From assembly GCF_007904085.1 (NCBI RefSeq), contig NZ_CP042326.1, positions 2,604,001-2,668,000 of the forward strand: 64,000 nucleotides of DNA. The letters run 5' to 3'. Every line of letters begins with the position of its first letter. Within the stretch, counting starts at the first letter, position 1. Of the stretch, positions 24,123 through 32,049 are shown piece after piece. Source of the DNA: Euhalothece natronophila Z-M001 (GTDB lineage Bacteria; Cyanobacteriota; Cyanobacteriia; Cyanobacteriales; Rubidibacteraceae). A program made the position numbers and the translations under genes. The notes below the pieces were generated by a model. That model was not told the origin of the DNA. It ran no database searches and saw only the letters and a program-made list of their open reading frames with translations.

Positions 24123-24809
24123 CTAAAGATAACCATGTTCAGCCAGAAAAGAAAGGCTAATATCAGTTTCAGTCGTCTCACCTGAGCGATGATTGAGTAA
24201 TTTATTCACATATTTCCCTAAGATATCACTTTCGAGATTTACCCAATTCCCTTCTTGCAGACTGGAAAGATTTGTTTCTTGATAGGTTAGCGGAATCACT
24301 GCACATTGAAACCAACTGCCATTCGGATCACAATCAGCAATGGTTAAACTAATGCCATTAATCGCAATACTCCCTTTTGGGATTAAATAACGGGCAATAT
24401 TATTATTCCAAACTTCAGACAAACCACTAACAGCACTAAAAGTCATTTCCCAACTGCGTTCAGTTGCCACAGATTGAATTAAACGCCCCACTCCATCCAC
24501 ATGACCGGTGACAAAATGTCCTCCTAACTTTGCCCCTACTTGCAGTGACGGTTCTAAATTGACATAAGCGCTACTCTCACTACGAAAACCTAAAGTTGTA
24601 CGCTGGAGAGTTTCTGGGGAAGCTGTCGCTACAAAACCATCAGGTAAAAGACTTTCTACCGTGAGACACACCCCATCAACCGCAATGCTATCGCCCATAA
24701 TTAAGTTTTCTAATAGGGAATGCGCTTGGGCTGGGGGAATACTAATTTTAAATTGATCACGCCCGAGAGACTGTATAATACCTTGTGCTTGAATTAATCC
24801 TGTAAACAC
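24123..24809 (-). CDS. ribE: Riboflavin synthase, alpha chain
   Basis: 228 residues with two homologous beta-barrel domains. The first starts MFTGLIQAQGIIQSLG and has MGDSIAVDGVCLTVESL and GGHFVTGHVDGVG. The second has IPKGSIAINGISLTIADCD. It dismutates two 6,7-dimethyl-8-ribityllumazine molecules to riboflavin in the last step of the pathway. MFTGL is the canonical N-terminus, which fixes the start. No FMN riboswitch is apparent upstream. Length is slightly above the usual 215 residues because of a C-terminal tail. Confidence 0.95.
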   Translation of the reverse strand: MFTGLIQAQGIIQSLGRDQFKISIPPAQAHSLLENLIMGDSIAVDGVCLTVESLLPDGFVATASPETLQRTTLGFRSESSAYVNLEPSLQVGAKLGGHFVTGHVDGVGRLIQSVATERSWEMTFSAVSGLSEVWNNNIARYLIPKGSIAINGISLTIADCDPNGSWFQCAVIPLTYQETNLSSLQEGNWVNLESDILGKYVNKLLNHRSGETTETDISLSFLAEHGYL

Positions 24810-25000
24810 AGCTTGATCCTTAAAGAATGGGATTTAACGACTAAAAAAGAAAAATTAACGCCGATTTTGGCTAAAGACAGAAGTAGGAGGAAAACAACCG
24901 AGAAAGTACAATAGAGGATGATCGGTGCTTAAACTTAGTGTACCGTATCACTCAATTAATCAACATCAATGCTGACAGCAATCAAAAAGAGGCGAAGCTG

Positions 25001-25510
25001 ATGATCGAAATGAAAGTTGCCGGAATTGCCTTAGATGCCGTAACGCGAAGTCCGATCGCGCTTTTAAAAGATAGTTCTGAGCGTCGTGCGCTCCCCATTT
25101 ACATCGGACAAGATCAAGCTAAGGCGATTATGGCAGCCATAGAAAACCAAACTCCCCCCCGCCCTCTCACCCATGATCTAATGGTCAATATTTTTGACAG
25201 TTGGGAAATGACTGTGACTCGGGTGATTGTCCATGCTCTACAGGATAATACCTTTTATGCTCTTTTGTGTCTGCAACAAGGAGAAAATACCCGAGAAATT
25301 GATTGTCGTCCCAGTGACGCGATCGCGATCGCAGTCCGCACCGATGCTACGATCTGGGTAATGGAGGAAGTCATTGCAGAAGCATCTATCCCCGTTGATC
25401 GAGATGCCGACGAAGAAGAGAAAAAAGCCTTTCGAGAGTTTATATCTAACCTCAGTCCTGAAGACTTCATCCGTGGCAGTTCATCAAAAAACAACGAAGA
25501 ATCAACTTAA
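25001..25510 (+). CDS. DUF151 / bifunctional nuclease family protein
   Basis: 169 residues from ATG 25001: MIEMKVAGIALDAVTRSPIALLKD, RALPIYIGQDQAKAIMAAIE, HDLMVNIFDSWEMTVTRVIVHAL, CRPSDAIAIAVRTDATIWVMEEV. This is the BFN/DUF151 family, known as nucleases in plants and in Thermotoga, and conserved in cyanobacteria. The upstream in-frame start at 24938 would add 21 non-conserved residues, so the inner ATG is preferred. The aldo/keto reductase gene starts 2 bp after its stop, so the two are probably cotranscribed. Confidence 0.85.
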   Translation: MIEMKVAGIALDAVTRSPIALLKDSSERRALPIYIGQDQAKAIMAAIENQTPPRPLTHDLMVNIFDSWEMTVTRVIVHALQDNTFYALLCLQQGENTREIDCRPSDAIAIAVRTDATIWVMEEVIAEASIPVDRDADEEEKKAFREFISNLSPEDFIRGSSSKNNEEST

Positions 25511-25512
25511 TC

Positions 25513-26643
25513 ATGGAATATCGGCGGTTCGGAAAAACCAATCTTCCCATTTCCGTTTTTTCTCTGGGAACGATGCGTGGCTTAAATGATCCCTCCTCAT
25601 TCACTGCTGTTCTAGAAAAAGCCCTGCAATCGGGAATTAACCACCTTGAAACCGCTGCTGCCTACGGAAAAAGTGAAGAATACATAGGTCAAGCCCTTAA
25701 ACACTTTAATATTCCTAGACAAGATTTCTACCTAACAACTAAATTTTCTCCCACCCCTGACCCCGAAAAAATCGCAACACAACTAGAAAATAGCCTCGAA
25801 AAACTACAAGTCGATTACATTGATAACATCGCCCTTCATGGCATCAACACCGAAGAACACCTACGCTGGGTCACTCAAGAGAATAGTTGTTTACGTCCCC
25901 TACAACAAGCCCAGAAAGAAGGCAAAATTGGCAATATTGGCTTCTCTACCCATGCCCCCTTAGAGGTCATTCTCAAAACCCTTAACACCAATTTATTTTC
26001 TTTCGTTAACCTTCATTATTACTACTTTTGGCAACGCAATGATCCCGCCGTTTCCCTCGCCCATGAAAAAGATATCGGGGTTTTTATTATTTCCCCTACC
26101 GACAAAGGGGGGCAACTTTATGCACCACCTGAGAAACTAAAACAATTATGCACTCCTTTTTCCCCGCAATGGCTAAATTATCGCTTTCTCCTCAGTGATC
26201 CTCGTGTGAGTACCTTAAGCCTTGGGGCTGCCTTTCCTGATGAATTATACCCGGCACTAGAAGTCGGGAATGATCTCTCTCCTCTCCAAACCGAAGAAAA
26301 AGCTGCATTTAATCGCCTCGAACAGGAACTAGAAACCACCTTAGGAGAGAATAAATGTAGTCAGTGTTATGAATGCTTACCCTGTCCAGAAGAAATTAAC
26401 ATTCCTGAAGTATTGCGACTCCGCAACTTAGCCGTTGCCTATGATATGACAGGCTTTGGTCAATATCGTTATGGAATGTTTGAAAACGCTGGTCATTGGT
26501 TTCCAGGGAGAAAAGGTAACCGTTGCACCGAATGTGGCGAGTGTCTCCCTCGTTGTCCCGAAAACTTAGATATTCCGAATTTACTTCAAGATACTCATCA
26601 GAGACTTAATGGTTCTCCCCGCAGAAGACTATGGGAAGAATAA
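25513..26643 (+). CDS. Aldo/keto reductase with C-terminal 4Fe-4S domain
   Basis: 376 residues. The TIM-barrel reductase part has MEYRRFGKTNLPISVFSLGTMRG, HLETAAAYGKSEEYIG with the catalytic tyrosine, and LQVDYIDNIALHGI. The C-terminus carries two cysteine clusters, CSQCYECLPCPEEINIP and CTECGECLPRCPENLDIP, each of the CxxCxxC..CP ferredoxin type. Such fused proteins are predicted Fe-S oxidoreductases, with electrons possibly arriving from ferredoxin rather than NADPH alone. The substrate is unknown. Confidence 0.9.
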   Translation: MEYRRFGKTNLPISVFSLGTMRGLNDPSSFTAVLEKALQSGINHLETAAAYGKSEEYIGQALKHFNIPRQDFYLTTKFSPTPDPEKIATQLENSLEKLQVDYIDNIALHGINTEEHLRWVTQENSCLRPLQQAQKEGKIGNIGFSTHAPLEVILKTLNTNLFSFVNLHYYYFWQRNDPAVSLAHEKDIGVFIISPTDKGGQLYAPPEKLKQLCTPFSPQWLNYRFLLSDPRVSTLSLGAAFPDELYPALEVGNDLSPLQTEEKAAFNRLEQELETTLGENKCSQCYECLPCPEEINIPEVLRLRNLAVAYDMTGFGQYRYGMFENAGHWFPGRKGNRCTECGECLPRCPENLDIPNLLQDTHQRLNGSPRRRLWEE

Positions 26644-26779
26644 TTGACCAGTGAACTACGCACTCTGATCTGTTTAAGGATAAATCCCTCAGGAATCGGA
26701 CGGGAAAGAACTAACTTTAGCAAGATGGGCGAGAATCCCCCATCTACATTGCCTGCGATTAGGTGGGGATGAATCGCCA

Positions 26780-26926
26780 TCAATCGAGGGGGTTCAATAC
26801 CCCTGAGATTGATAACTTCCTGATCTGTTCTCTTATTACTTCATTTTGGCTTCTTCCCTTATGTTTGCAGTAAGAGAGAAGCTGTTGATGTTCTTCTTCA
26901 GTACATCTTAAAGTCATTTTTTTCAT
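26780..26926 (-). CDS. 48-residue ribbon-helix-helix-like protein divergent from tnpB
   Basis: It starts at ATG 26926 and reads MKKMTLRCTEEEHQQLLSYC, KHKGRSQNEVIREQIRKLSI, ending SGVLNPLD. A short strand (MTLRCTEEEHQQL) followed by two helices with RSQNEVIREQIRKL is the CopG/Arc ribbon-helix-helix pattern. It lies 63 bp from the divergent tnpB start, inside the element's left part. It may repress tnpB or aid transposition; both are inferences from position and fold. Confidence 0.6.
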   Translation of the reverse strand: MKKMTLRCTEEEHQQLLSYCKHKGRSQNEVIREQIRKLSISGVLNPLD

Positions 26927-26989
26927 AGTGTTGTCGAGATGGTGGCATTATGTTATAACCAATTTATCACAGAAAAGACAGATACCGCA

Positions 26990-28327
26990 ATGCGATTTTC
27001 CTATCAGTATCGCCTAAAACCTGACAAAGAGCAAATAGCCAAGATTGAGAAATGGCTAGAATTATTAAGGTGTCAATACAACTACCTGTTAGGTCAACGC
27101 TTTGATTGGTGGAAAACTCATAGAACGGCTGTCAATTCTTGTCCTTTAATCTGTCATCTTCCAGAATTATCTGACCGTCCCACCTATTTCTCTCAAAAAC
27201 AAAGTCTAACTCAGCTTAAAAAAGATAGACCTTGGTATTGCCAAATCCAGTCACAAGTCCTTCAAGACTGTGTTAAAAGAGTTGATTTGGCTTTTCAACG
27301 TTGGCTTAGGGGGGATAAGAGTGGGAAGAAATCAGGAAAACCTAGATTCAAAGGAAAAGGACGTTATCGGACTATACTTTTTCCGCAAGTTAAAGCTAAT
27401 TGTGTCCAAGATAATCAGATTAATTTACCTAAATTTGGGACAGTTAAGTTCATTAAGCACCGCCCGATTCCTGATGGTTTTAAGATTAAAACAGCACAAA
27501 TAACTAGGAAAGCTGATGGCTATTACTTGACACTTTCTCTCGAAGATACAAACGTACCAGAATCAACTATAGATATAACTCCCACCTCAGAGAATACGCT
27601 AGGTATTGATATGGGCTTAAAAGATTTTTTGGTAACTTCTGAAGGTGAAAAAGTAGAAATCCCTCAGTTTTATCGAAAAGGACAAGAAAGACTCAAAAAG
27701 CTACAGCAGAAGGTATCTCGTCGTCAGAAAGGAAGTAAACGCTATCAAAAAGCAGTCAAGCAACTTGGAAAACATCATCAAAAAGTTGCTAGACAGAGAA
27801 AAGATTTCCACTTTAACACTATTAAATTAATTCTTAATCAAGGAGATGTCATTGCCCATGAAAAACTCAACATTAAGGGACTTGCTAAAACTAGACTAAG
27901 CAAATCAATCTATGATGCTGGTTGGGGAAATTTTCTGAGTAGATTAGCTGTCAAAGCCGAAAATGCTGGACAGTTAACGATAGAAGTTAACCCCAAAAAT
28001 ACATCACAGAATTGTTCAGGTTGTGGCAAGAAAGTTCCGAAAAAGCTATCGGAAAGAATCCATAACTGTCCTCATTGTGGGTTATCAATGGATAGAGATC
28101 AAAACGCAGCTAGAAATATAAGAAATTTGGCGGTAGGGATGAACGCCAGTAGTAAAGCTCAGTTACGAACCGAAGCGCAAGAGAAAGGTGCTGCTGAGAA
28201 GCCAAGGGGCTGTCGTCTGGACGCAGCGACGCAGGAGCGAAGCGACGAGGAAGTGAGGATTTCCCCAGACGTTTATACGCCCCGTCCAACCACATCACGA
28301 AGTGATTGGTTGTGGGTAATTCACTGA
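26990..28327 (+). CDS. tnpB: TnpB, RNA-guided nuclease of an IS200/IS605-type element
   Basis: 445 residues from ATG 26990 (MRFSYQYRLKPDKEQI). RuvC-I aspartate is in LGIDMGLKDFLVTSEG, RuvC-II glutamate in VIAHEKLNIKGL, the zinc ribbon is CSGCGKKVP...CPHCG, and RuvC-III aspartate is in DRDQNAARNI. All catalytic residues are intact. The last 55 residues or so (from GMNASSKAQLRTEAQ) are read through the right-end/guide-RNA region and are probably not structurally important. An upstream in-frame GTG/ATG would add 17 residues without family support. Compared with the other two tnpB genes it belongs to a clearly different subfamily. Confidence 0.88.
   Translation: MRFSYQYRLKPDKEQIAKIEKWLELLRCQYNYLLGQRFDWWKTHRTAVNSCPLICHLPELSDRPTYFSQKQSLTQLKKDRPWYCQIQSQVLQDCVKRVDLAFQRWLRGDKSGKKSGKPRFKGKGRYRTILFPQVKANCVQDNQINLPKFGTVKFIKHRPIPDGFKIKTAQITRKADGYYLTLSLEDTNVPESTIDITPTSENTLGIDMGLKDFLVTSEGEKVEIPQFYRKGQERLKKLQQKVSRRQKGSKRYQKAVKQLGKHHQKVARQRKDFHFNTIKLILNQGDVIAHEKLNIKGLAKTRLSKSIYDAGWGNFLSRLAVKAENAGQLTIEVNPKNTSQNCSGCGKKVPKKLSERIHNCPHCGLSMDRDQNAARNIRNLAVGMNASSKAQLRTEAQEKGAAEKPRGCRLDAATQERSDEEVRISPDVYTPRPTTSRSDWLWVIH
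28150..28310 (+). ncRNA. Predicted TnpB guide RNA (omega/reRNA) region
   Basis: The 3' end of tnpB and the right end contain conserved blocks: GAACCGAAGCGCAAGAG, GGTGCTGCTGAGAAGCC, AAGGGGCTGTCGTCTGG and GTTTATACGCCCCGTC. These recur without the tnpB gene at orphan sites. Conservation outside any coding context suggests RNA or DNA-structure selection. TnpB guide RNAs are known to span exactly this part. Boundaries are estimated. Confidence 0.4.
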
Positions 28328-28432
28328 TAGTTGAGACTAAGCATTTTGGAAATCAACCGTTATTTGTAATATATAGCACTATATGATTGAGGATATCCTC
28401 TCGGACTTCTATTTTTGGTGACGATTCATGAT

Positions 28433-28612
28433 AGGCTGTCGTCTGGACGCAGCGACGCAGGAGCAAAGCGACAAAAAAGTGAGGATGCCCCCGGACATGA
28501 GGAATGCACCTAGTGCATTCCCACTTGAATTAAATTCAAGTTGGGTCGGAGGTTTATACGCCCCGTCCCTCATTAACCTTATCGCTATAATAATGAGGGC
28601 ATTCTCGTCACA
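28433..28612 (+). repeat. Orphan tnpB-element right end, copy B
   Basis: It begins AGGCTGTCGTCTGGACGCAG, as in the complete element 230 bp upstream. It continues with a GGAATGCAC-CTAGTGCATTCC hairpin, CTTGAATTAAATTCAAG, GGTTTATACGCCCCGTCC and the stem CCCTCATTA...TAATGAGGG, and ends GCATTCTCGTCAC. The central hairpins also occur in copy A on the opposite strand. It fills most of the 316-bp gap before rpiA. Confidence 0.65.
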
Positions 28613-28643
28613 TTAAAGGTAAAAAATACAATTTATTAGAATT

Positions 28644-29351
28644 ATGGCAGACACTGATCTCTCAAAAGTCATGAAGCAGGAAGTCGGAAAAGCGGCTGCT
28701 GATCGGGTACAATCCAACACAATTGTCGGATTAGGAACCGGTTCTACCACTGCTTTTGCGATTCAGTTTATCGGGGAAAGATTACAACGGGGAGAACTAC
28801 AAAATATTCAGGGGATTCCCACCTCGTTTCAAGCAGAAGTCTTATCTAAACAGTATGGCATTCCGTTAACCACCTTAGATGCAGTGGATCATATTGATGT
28901 TGCCATTGATGGCGCTGATGAAGTTGATCCCAATAAGAATTTAATTAAAGGCGGTGGCGCAGCCCATACCCGAGAAAAAGTGGTTGACTCTCTCGCTAAT
29001 CAGTTTATTGTCGTGGTGGATAGTGGCAAATTAGTGGATAAACTTGGTTCTACTTTCTTATTACCCGTAGAAGTTATCCCCATGGCTATTACCCCTGTCA
29101 TGCGAAAATTAGGGCAATTAGGCGGTAAACCAGAATTACGCATGGGCGTGAAAAAAGCCGGCCCTGTGGTGACAGATCAAGGCAATTTAGTGGTTGATGT
29201 CAAGTTTGATGACATTGCCAATCCAGGAGAATTAGAGAAGGAAATTAATAACATTCCAGGGGTTTTAGAAAATGGCTTATTTGTCGGCGTAGCTGATGTG
29301 GTTTTAGTAGGAGAAGTAAAAGGCGATCAAACGAATATTCGCGAATTTTAA
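28644..29351 (+). CDS. rpiA: Ribose-5-phosphate isomerase A
   Basis: 235 residues. Family blocks are complete: [22 protein letters not shown] (phosphate loop), [47 protein letters not shown] with the catalytic aspartates and lysine, and [12 protein letters not shown]. It interconverts ribose 5-phosphate and ribulose 5-phosphate in the Calvin and pentose phosphate cycles. The orphan right-end repeat stands right before its promoter region. Confidence 0.96.
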   Translation: MADTDLSKVMKQEVGKAAADRVQSNTIVGLGTGSTTAFAIQFIGERLQRGELQNIQGIPTSFQAEVLSKQYGIPLTTLDAVDHIDVAIDGADEVDPNKNLIKGGGAAHTREKVVDSLANQFIVVVDSGKLVDKLGSTFLLPVEVIPMAITPVMRKLGQLGGKPELRMGVKKAGPVVTDQGNLVVDVKFDDIANPGELEKEINNIPGVLENGLFVGVADVVLVGEVKGDQTNIREF

Positions 29352-29380
29352 TCAGTTATGGAGAGGGGGATTAATATTAA

Positions 29381-29460
29381 TTGTTTGTCCTTTGTCCTTC
29401 GTCCTTTGTTGTTTGTAAACTAATGACCAATAACTAATGACTAATGACTAATGACTAATG
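29381..29460. repeat. Short-tandem-repeat block: TTTGTCC units and (ACTAATG)4
   Basis: TTGTTTGTCCTTTGTCC, TTCGTCCTTTGTTG, then four ACTAATG heptamers at 29433-29460. A similar block lies at 49134-49197. Heptameric tandem repeats (STRR type) are a known cyanobacterial feature. It ends 7 bp before the recF start codon. Confidence 0.75.
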
Positions 29461-29467
29461 ATCGAAA

Positions 29468-30607
29468 GTGTACTTAGAACAACTGCATCTGACTCGCTTC
29501 CGAAATTATTTTAATTGTTCTGTAGCATTTGAAGCACAGACAATTATTTTATTGGGAAATAATGCCCAAGGGAAATCAAATCTCTTAGAAGCAGTGGAAT
29601 TATTAGCCACCTTAAAAAGCCATCGTACCAGTAAAGATCAGGATTTAATTTTCCAAAATGAAGCTATTGCCCAAATCGAAGCAGTAGTTAAACGCTTATA
29701 TCGAGAGAATACGTTAACATTAACCTTACGTCAAAAAGGAAGGCGAACAGTTGCCCTTGATCGAGAAAAGCTACGGCGAAAAACTGATTTTTTAGGTGCT
29801 TTAAATGCAGTACAATTTTCGAGCTTAGATTTAGATTTAGTTCGCGGTTCTCCTGATAAACGTCGTAATTGGTTAGATGCTTTATTAATACAAATTGAAC
29901 CGATTTATGCCTATATTTTACAAGAATATAATCGAGTTTTACGACAACGAAATGCCTTATTAAAAACAATCCGAAAATCTCTTTATGAAGTAAGTGAAAG
30001 TAATCAGGTTGACAATTCCACTTGGGAACAATTAGCCTTATGGGATGCCCAACTCGCTGCGAATGGATCACGAGTAATGCGAAGACGGGCAAGAGTTTTA
30101 GAAAGATTAACTCCGATCGCGCAAAAATGGCATAATCAAATTAGTGATCATACCGAACAATTAAATCTCATTTATACCGCCAATGTTACTTGGTCAGAAG
30201 ATGATCCTCAACAAGTCCAACAAGCCATATTAGATCGGATCAAACTTCGTCAAGCCGCCGAACAAAATTTGGGAACCACCGTAGTTGGGCCCCATCGCGA
30301 TGAAGTAGAATTTAATATTAATGAAACCCCAGCCCGAAGTTATGGTTCACAAGGGCAACAAAGAACCCTCGTATTAGCCCTAAAATTAGCGGAATTAGAA
30401 CTAATTGAAACAGTGGTAGGAGAACCCCCCTTATTACTGTTAGATGACGTTTTAGCGGAATTAGACTTGCAACGCCAAAATCAACTTCTAAGCGCGATCG
30501 CGAATCGGTTTCAAACCATTATTACCACCACTCATCTCAACTCATTTGATCAGCAATGGCTAAAATCCTCACAAGTGTTAACCGTTGACAATGGAAGTTT
30601 ATCCTAA
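29468..30607 (+). CDS. recF: RecF, DNA recombination and repair ATPase
   Basis: 379 residues starting at GTG (VYLEQLHLTRFRNYFN, the canonical RecF N-terminus). Walker A is LLGNNAQGKSNLLEA; conserved SPDKRRNWLD follows; the ABC signature is GSQGQQRTLVLALKLAEL; Walker B is PLLLLDDVLAELD. RecF loads RecA at single-strand gaps with RecO and RecR. No good Shine-Dalgarno is visible because a heptamer repeat occupies the space before the start, so translation may be weak. Confidence 0.95.
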   Translation: MYLEQLHLTRFRNYFNCSVAFEAQTIILLGNNAQGKSNLLEAVELLATLKSHRTSKDQDLIFQNEAIAQIEAVVKRLYRENTLTLTLRQKGRRTVALDREKLRRKTDFLGALNAVQFSSLDLDLVRGSPDKRRNWLDALLIQIEPIYAYILQEYNRVLRQRNALLKTIRKSLYEVSESNQVDNSTWEQLALWDAQLAANGSRVMRRRARVLERLTPIAQKWHNQISDHTEQLNLIYTANVTWSEDDPQQVQQAILDRIKLRQAAEQNLGTTVVGPHRDEVEFNINETPARSYGSQGQQRTLVLALKLAELELIETVVGEPPLLLLDDVLAELDLQRQNQLLSAIANRFQTIITTTHLNSFDQQWLKSSQVLTVDNGSLS

Positions 30608-30936
30608 TGCAACGAGAAAATCCCCACTCCTGTAAACCCAATATAATCTTTGATTTACGAAAGTGATCATGTTGATCCTACCCTATCCAAGCCAGGGTCA
30701 GCCGAAAAAGGCTTTTGTCGATTAGGAAGATTCATCAAATAGATTGAGAGTTCTTATCCAGATTAATTGTCACTTGCTTAATATTTTGTTACAACAGAGA
30801 GAACAAGGGCGGTTAAAAGCCGACTTTGACTGGGCTGACACTTGGCACAATTAACGTCAAGAAACAGTTTATCCTTTACTACTGTACAGAGGATTAGTGA
30901 CTTCTGTACAATTAAGTTTCATTAATGGAGGTTTAA
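30608..30936. other. Intergenic region with a possible gene remnant
   Basis: 329 bp. On the plus strand an open stretch at about 30732-30854 ends with LLNILLQQREQGRLKADFDWADTWHN and a TAA. It lacks a start and looks like the tail of a decayed gene, family not recognised. The downstream end has GGAGG before the DUF2993 gene. Nothing else stands out. Confidence 0.4.
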
Positions 30937-31728
30937 ATGATTGGTGGCTTAACCAGTTTTCAAGGTAAGGGTAGTGATTGGGGAGAGAATCTTCTTAATA
31001 GTGTTGCTAGTAATACTCTTCGCCACCTATTTACTCAATGTGATCAGTTGGAAGTAAAAGTCAGCTGTCACCCCTCTAGCAAATTACTACAGGGTAGCAT
31101 CGATAGCTTCAACATGAGTGGGAAAGGTTTAGTAATTCGCAAAGCCTTTCGCACTGAGGAAATGTGGTTTGAAACTGATGCTGTTGCGATTGACTTTAGT
31201 TCAGCATTAAAAGGTAAAATTACACTCAAACAGCCTACTCAAGCGATCGCGCAAGTTAAACTGCTCGAAGAAGATATTAATCAAGCCTTTAAAGCCCAGT
31301 TAGTAAGAAAACGCCTTGAAAATCTTACTGCCCCTACCTTAACTGAACTTTCTGGCGGTGATCCAGTTTCTTTTACTGACATCAATTTAACATTATTGCC
31401 CAATAACCAAATTCAAATAGACGCTAAGGCAGATTTAGGTCAAGCAGGTGTTATCCCCGTTAGTCTAACTTGTACTTTAGGTGTAGAAAGACGAAGACGA
31501 TTATTATATAAAAATGTAACATTTCAAGCGGACAATGTCCCGAAGGAACACCAAGTAGTTAGTGAAAAGTTAACTGAGGTTTTAGGTGATATTCTCAATA
31601 ATATGGTAGATTTAGACCGTTTTAACCTTGATGGAGTCAAAATGCGGATCAACCGCTTAGAAACCCAAGGTAAAACTCTTGTTTTTAGTGGCTATGCTCA
31701 AATTAATCATATTCCTCGTCAAGGATAA
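30937..31728 (+). CDS. DUF2993 (LmeA-like) protein
   Basis: 263 residues of the DUF2993 family: a first helix (NLLNSVASNTLRHLF), QCDQLEVKVSCHPSSKLLQGSIDSF, GLVIRKAFRTEEMWFETDAVAIDF, and later LDRFNLDGVKMRINRLETQGKTLVFSGYAQI. DUF2993 proteins include the actinobacterial phospholipid-binding LmeA and are widespread in cyanobacteria with unknown function. No signal peptide is obvious. GGAGG at 8 bases before ATG supports the start. Confidence 0.85.
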   Translation: MIGGLTSFQGKGSDWGENLLNSVASNTLRHLFTQCDQLEVKVSCHPSSKLLQGSIDSFNMSGKGLVIRKAFRTEEMWFETDAVAIDFSSALKGKITLKQPTQAIAQVKLLEEDINQAFKAQLVRKRLENLTAPTLTELSGGDPVSFTDINLTLLPNNQIQIDAKADLGQAGVIPVSLTCTLGVERRRRLLYKNVTFQADNVPKEHQVVSEKLTEVLGDILNNMVDLDRFNLDGVKMRINRLETQGKTLVFSGYAQINHIPRQG

Positions 31729-31749
31729 GCTCACTCAACTGGGCTGATT

Positions 31750-31871
31750 CATGTAACTGGGGGGACACAGCTAAACGAGGAAGTGAAGCTCTCCTCAGAT
31801 ATGCGGAATCCTAAGGCGCATACGCCCTATTTCCCCACTAAATGAAAGATTGTATTCGTAGGATTCTCAGC
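31750..31871 (+). repeat. Orphan tnpB-element right end, copy C (degenerate)
   Basis: GGGGACACAGCTAAACGAGG, AAGTGAAGCTCTCCTCAGAT, GCGGAATCC...GCGCATACGCCCTAT, ending GTATTCGTAGGATTCTCAG. The order matches copies A and B. The terminal TCGTAGGATTCTCAG is identical to the end of copy A. It lies between the DUF2993 gene and tRNA-Gly. Confidence 0.5.
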
Positions 31872-31911
31872 CTGCTCGCTAAACAGGAACAACTTCTATT
31901 TAGAAATGAAA

Positions 31912-31982
31912 GCGGGTGATGGGATTCGAACCCACGGCATTCACCTTGGCAAGGTGACGCTCTACCGCTGAGCTACACCCGC
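31912..31982 (-). tRNA. tRNA-Gly (anticodon GCC)
   Basis: A 71-nt cloverleaf on the minus strand: acceptor GCGGGTG pairs with CACCCGC, D-arm AGCTCAGCGGTAGAGC, anticodon stem-loop with CTTGCCAAG (anticodon GCC), and T-arm GTGGGTTCGAATCCCAT. CCA is not encoded. No intron or variable-arm anomaly. The gene is separate from the neighbouring LOG gene. Confidence 0.97.
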
Positions 31983-32049
31983 GTCATAAGCCCAACACTC
32001 TACCTATCATCTCACAAGCAAATCCTTTTTGTCAAGCCTAATTTTTTAA

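Larger units (their letters stand above)
26650..28325 (+). mobile_element. tnpB-only IS200/IS605-type element with divergent RHH gene
   Basis: The element carries tnpB and a small divergent gene but no Y1 transposase. The left end has a hairpin region (AATCCCCCATCT...AGGTGGGGATGAATC, about 26733-26775). The right end contains GTTTATACGCCCCGTCC, then a stem built from CCAACCACATCAC and GTGATTGGTTGTGG, and ends near GTAATTCACTG. Limits are approximate. Right-end blocks of this element recur as orphan copies elsewhere in the window. Confidence 0.65.

Noticed and set aside
24810-25000. FMN riboswitch near ribE
   Set aside because: No AGGGGAT...GGTGAAATTC-like conserved blocks; ribE has a simple short upstream region.
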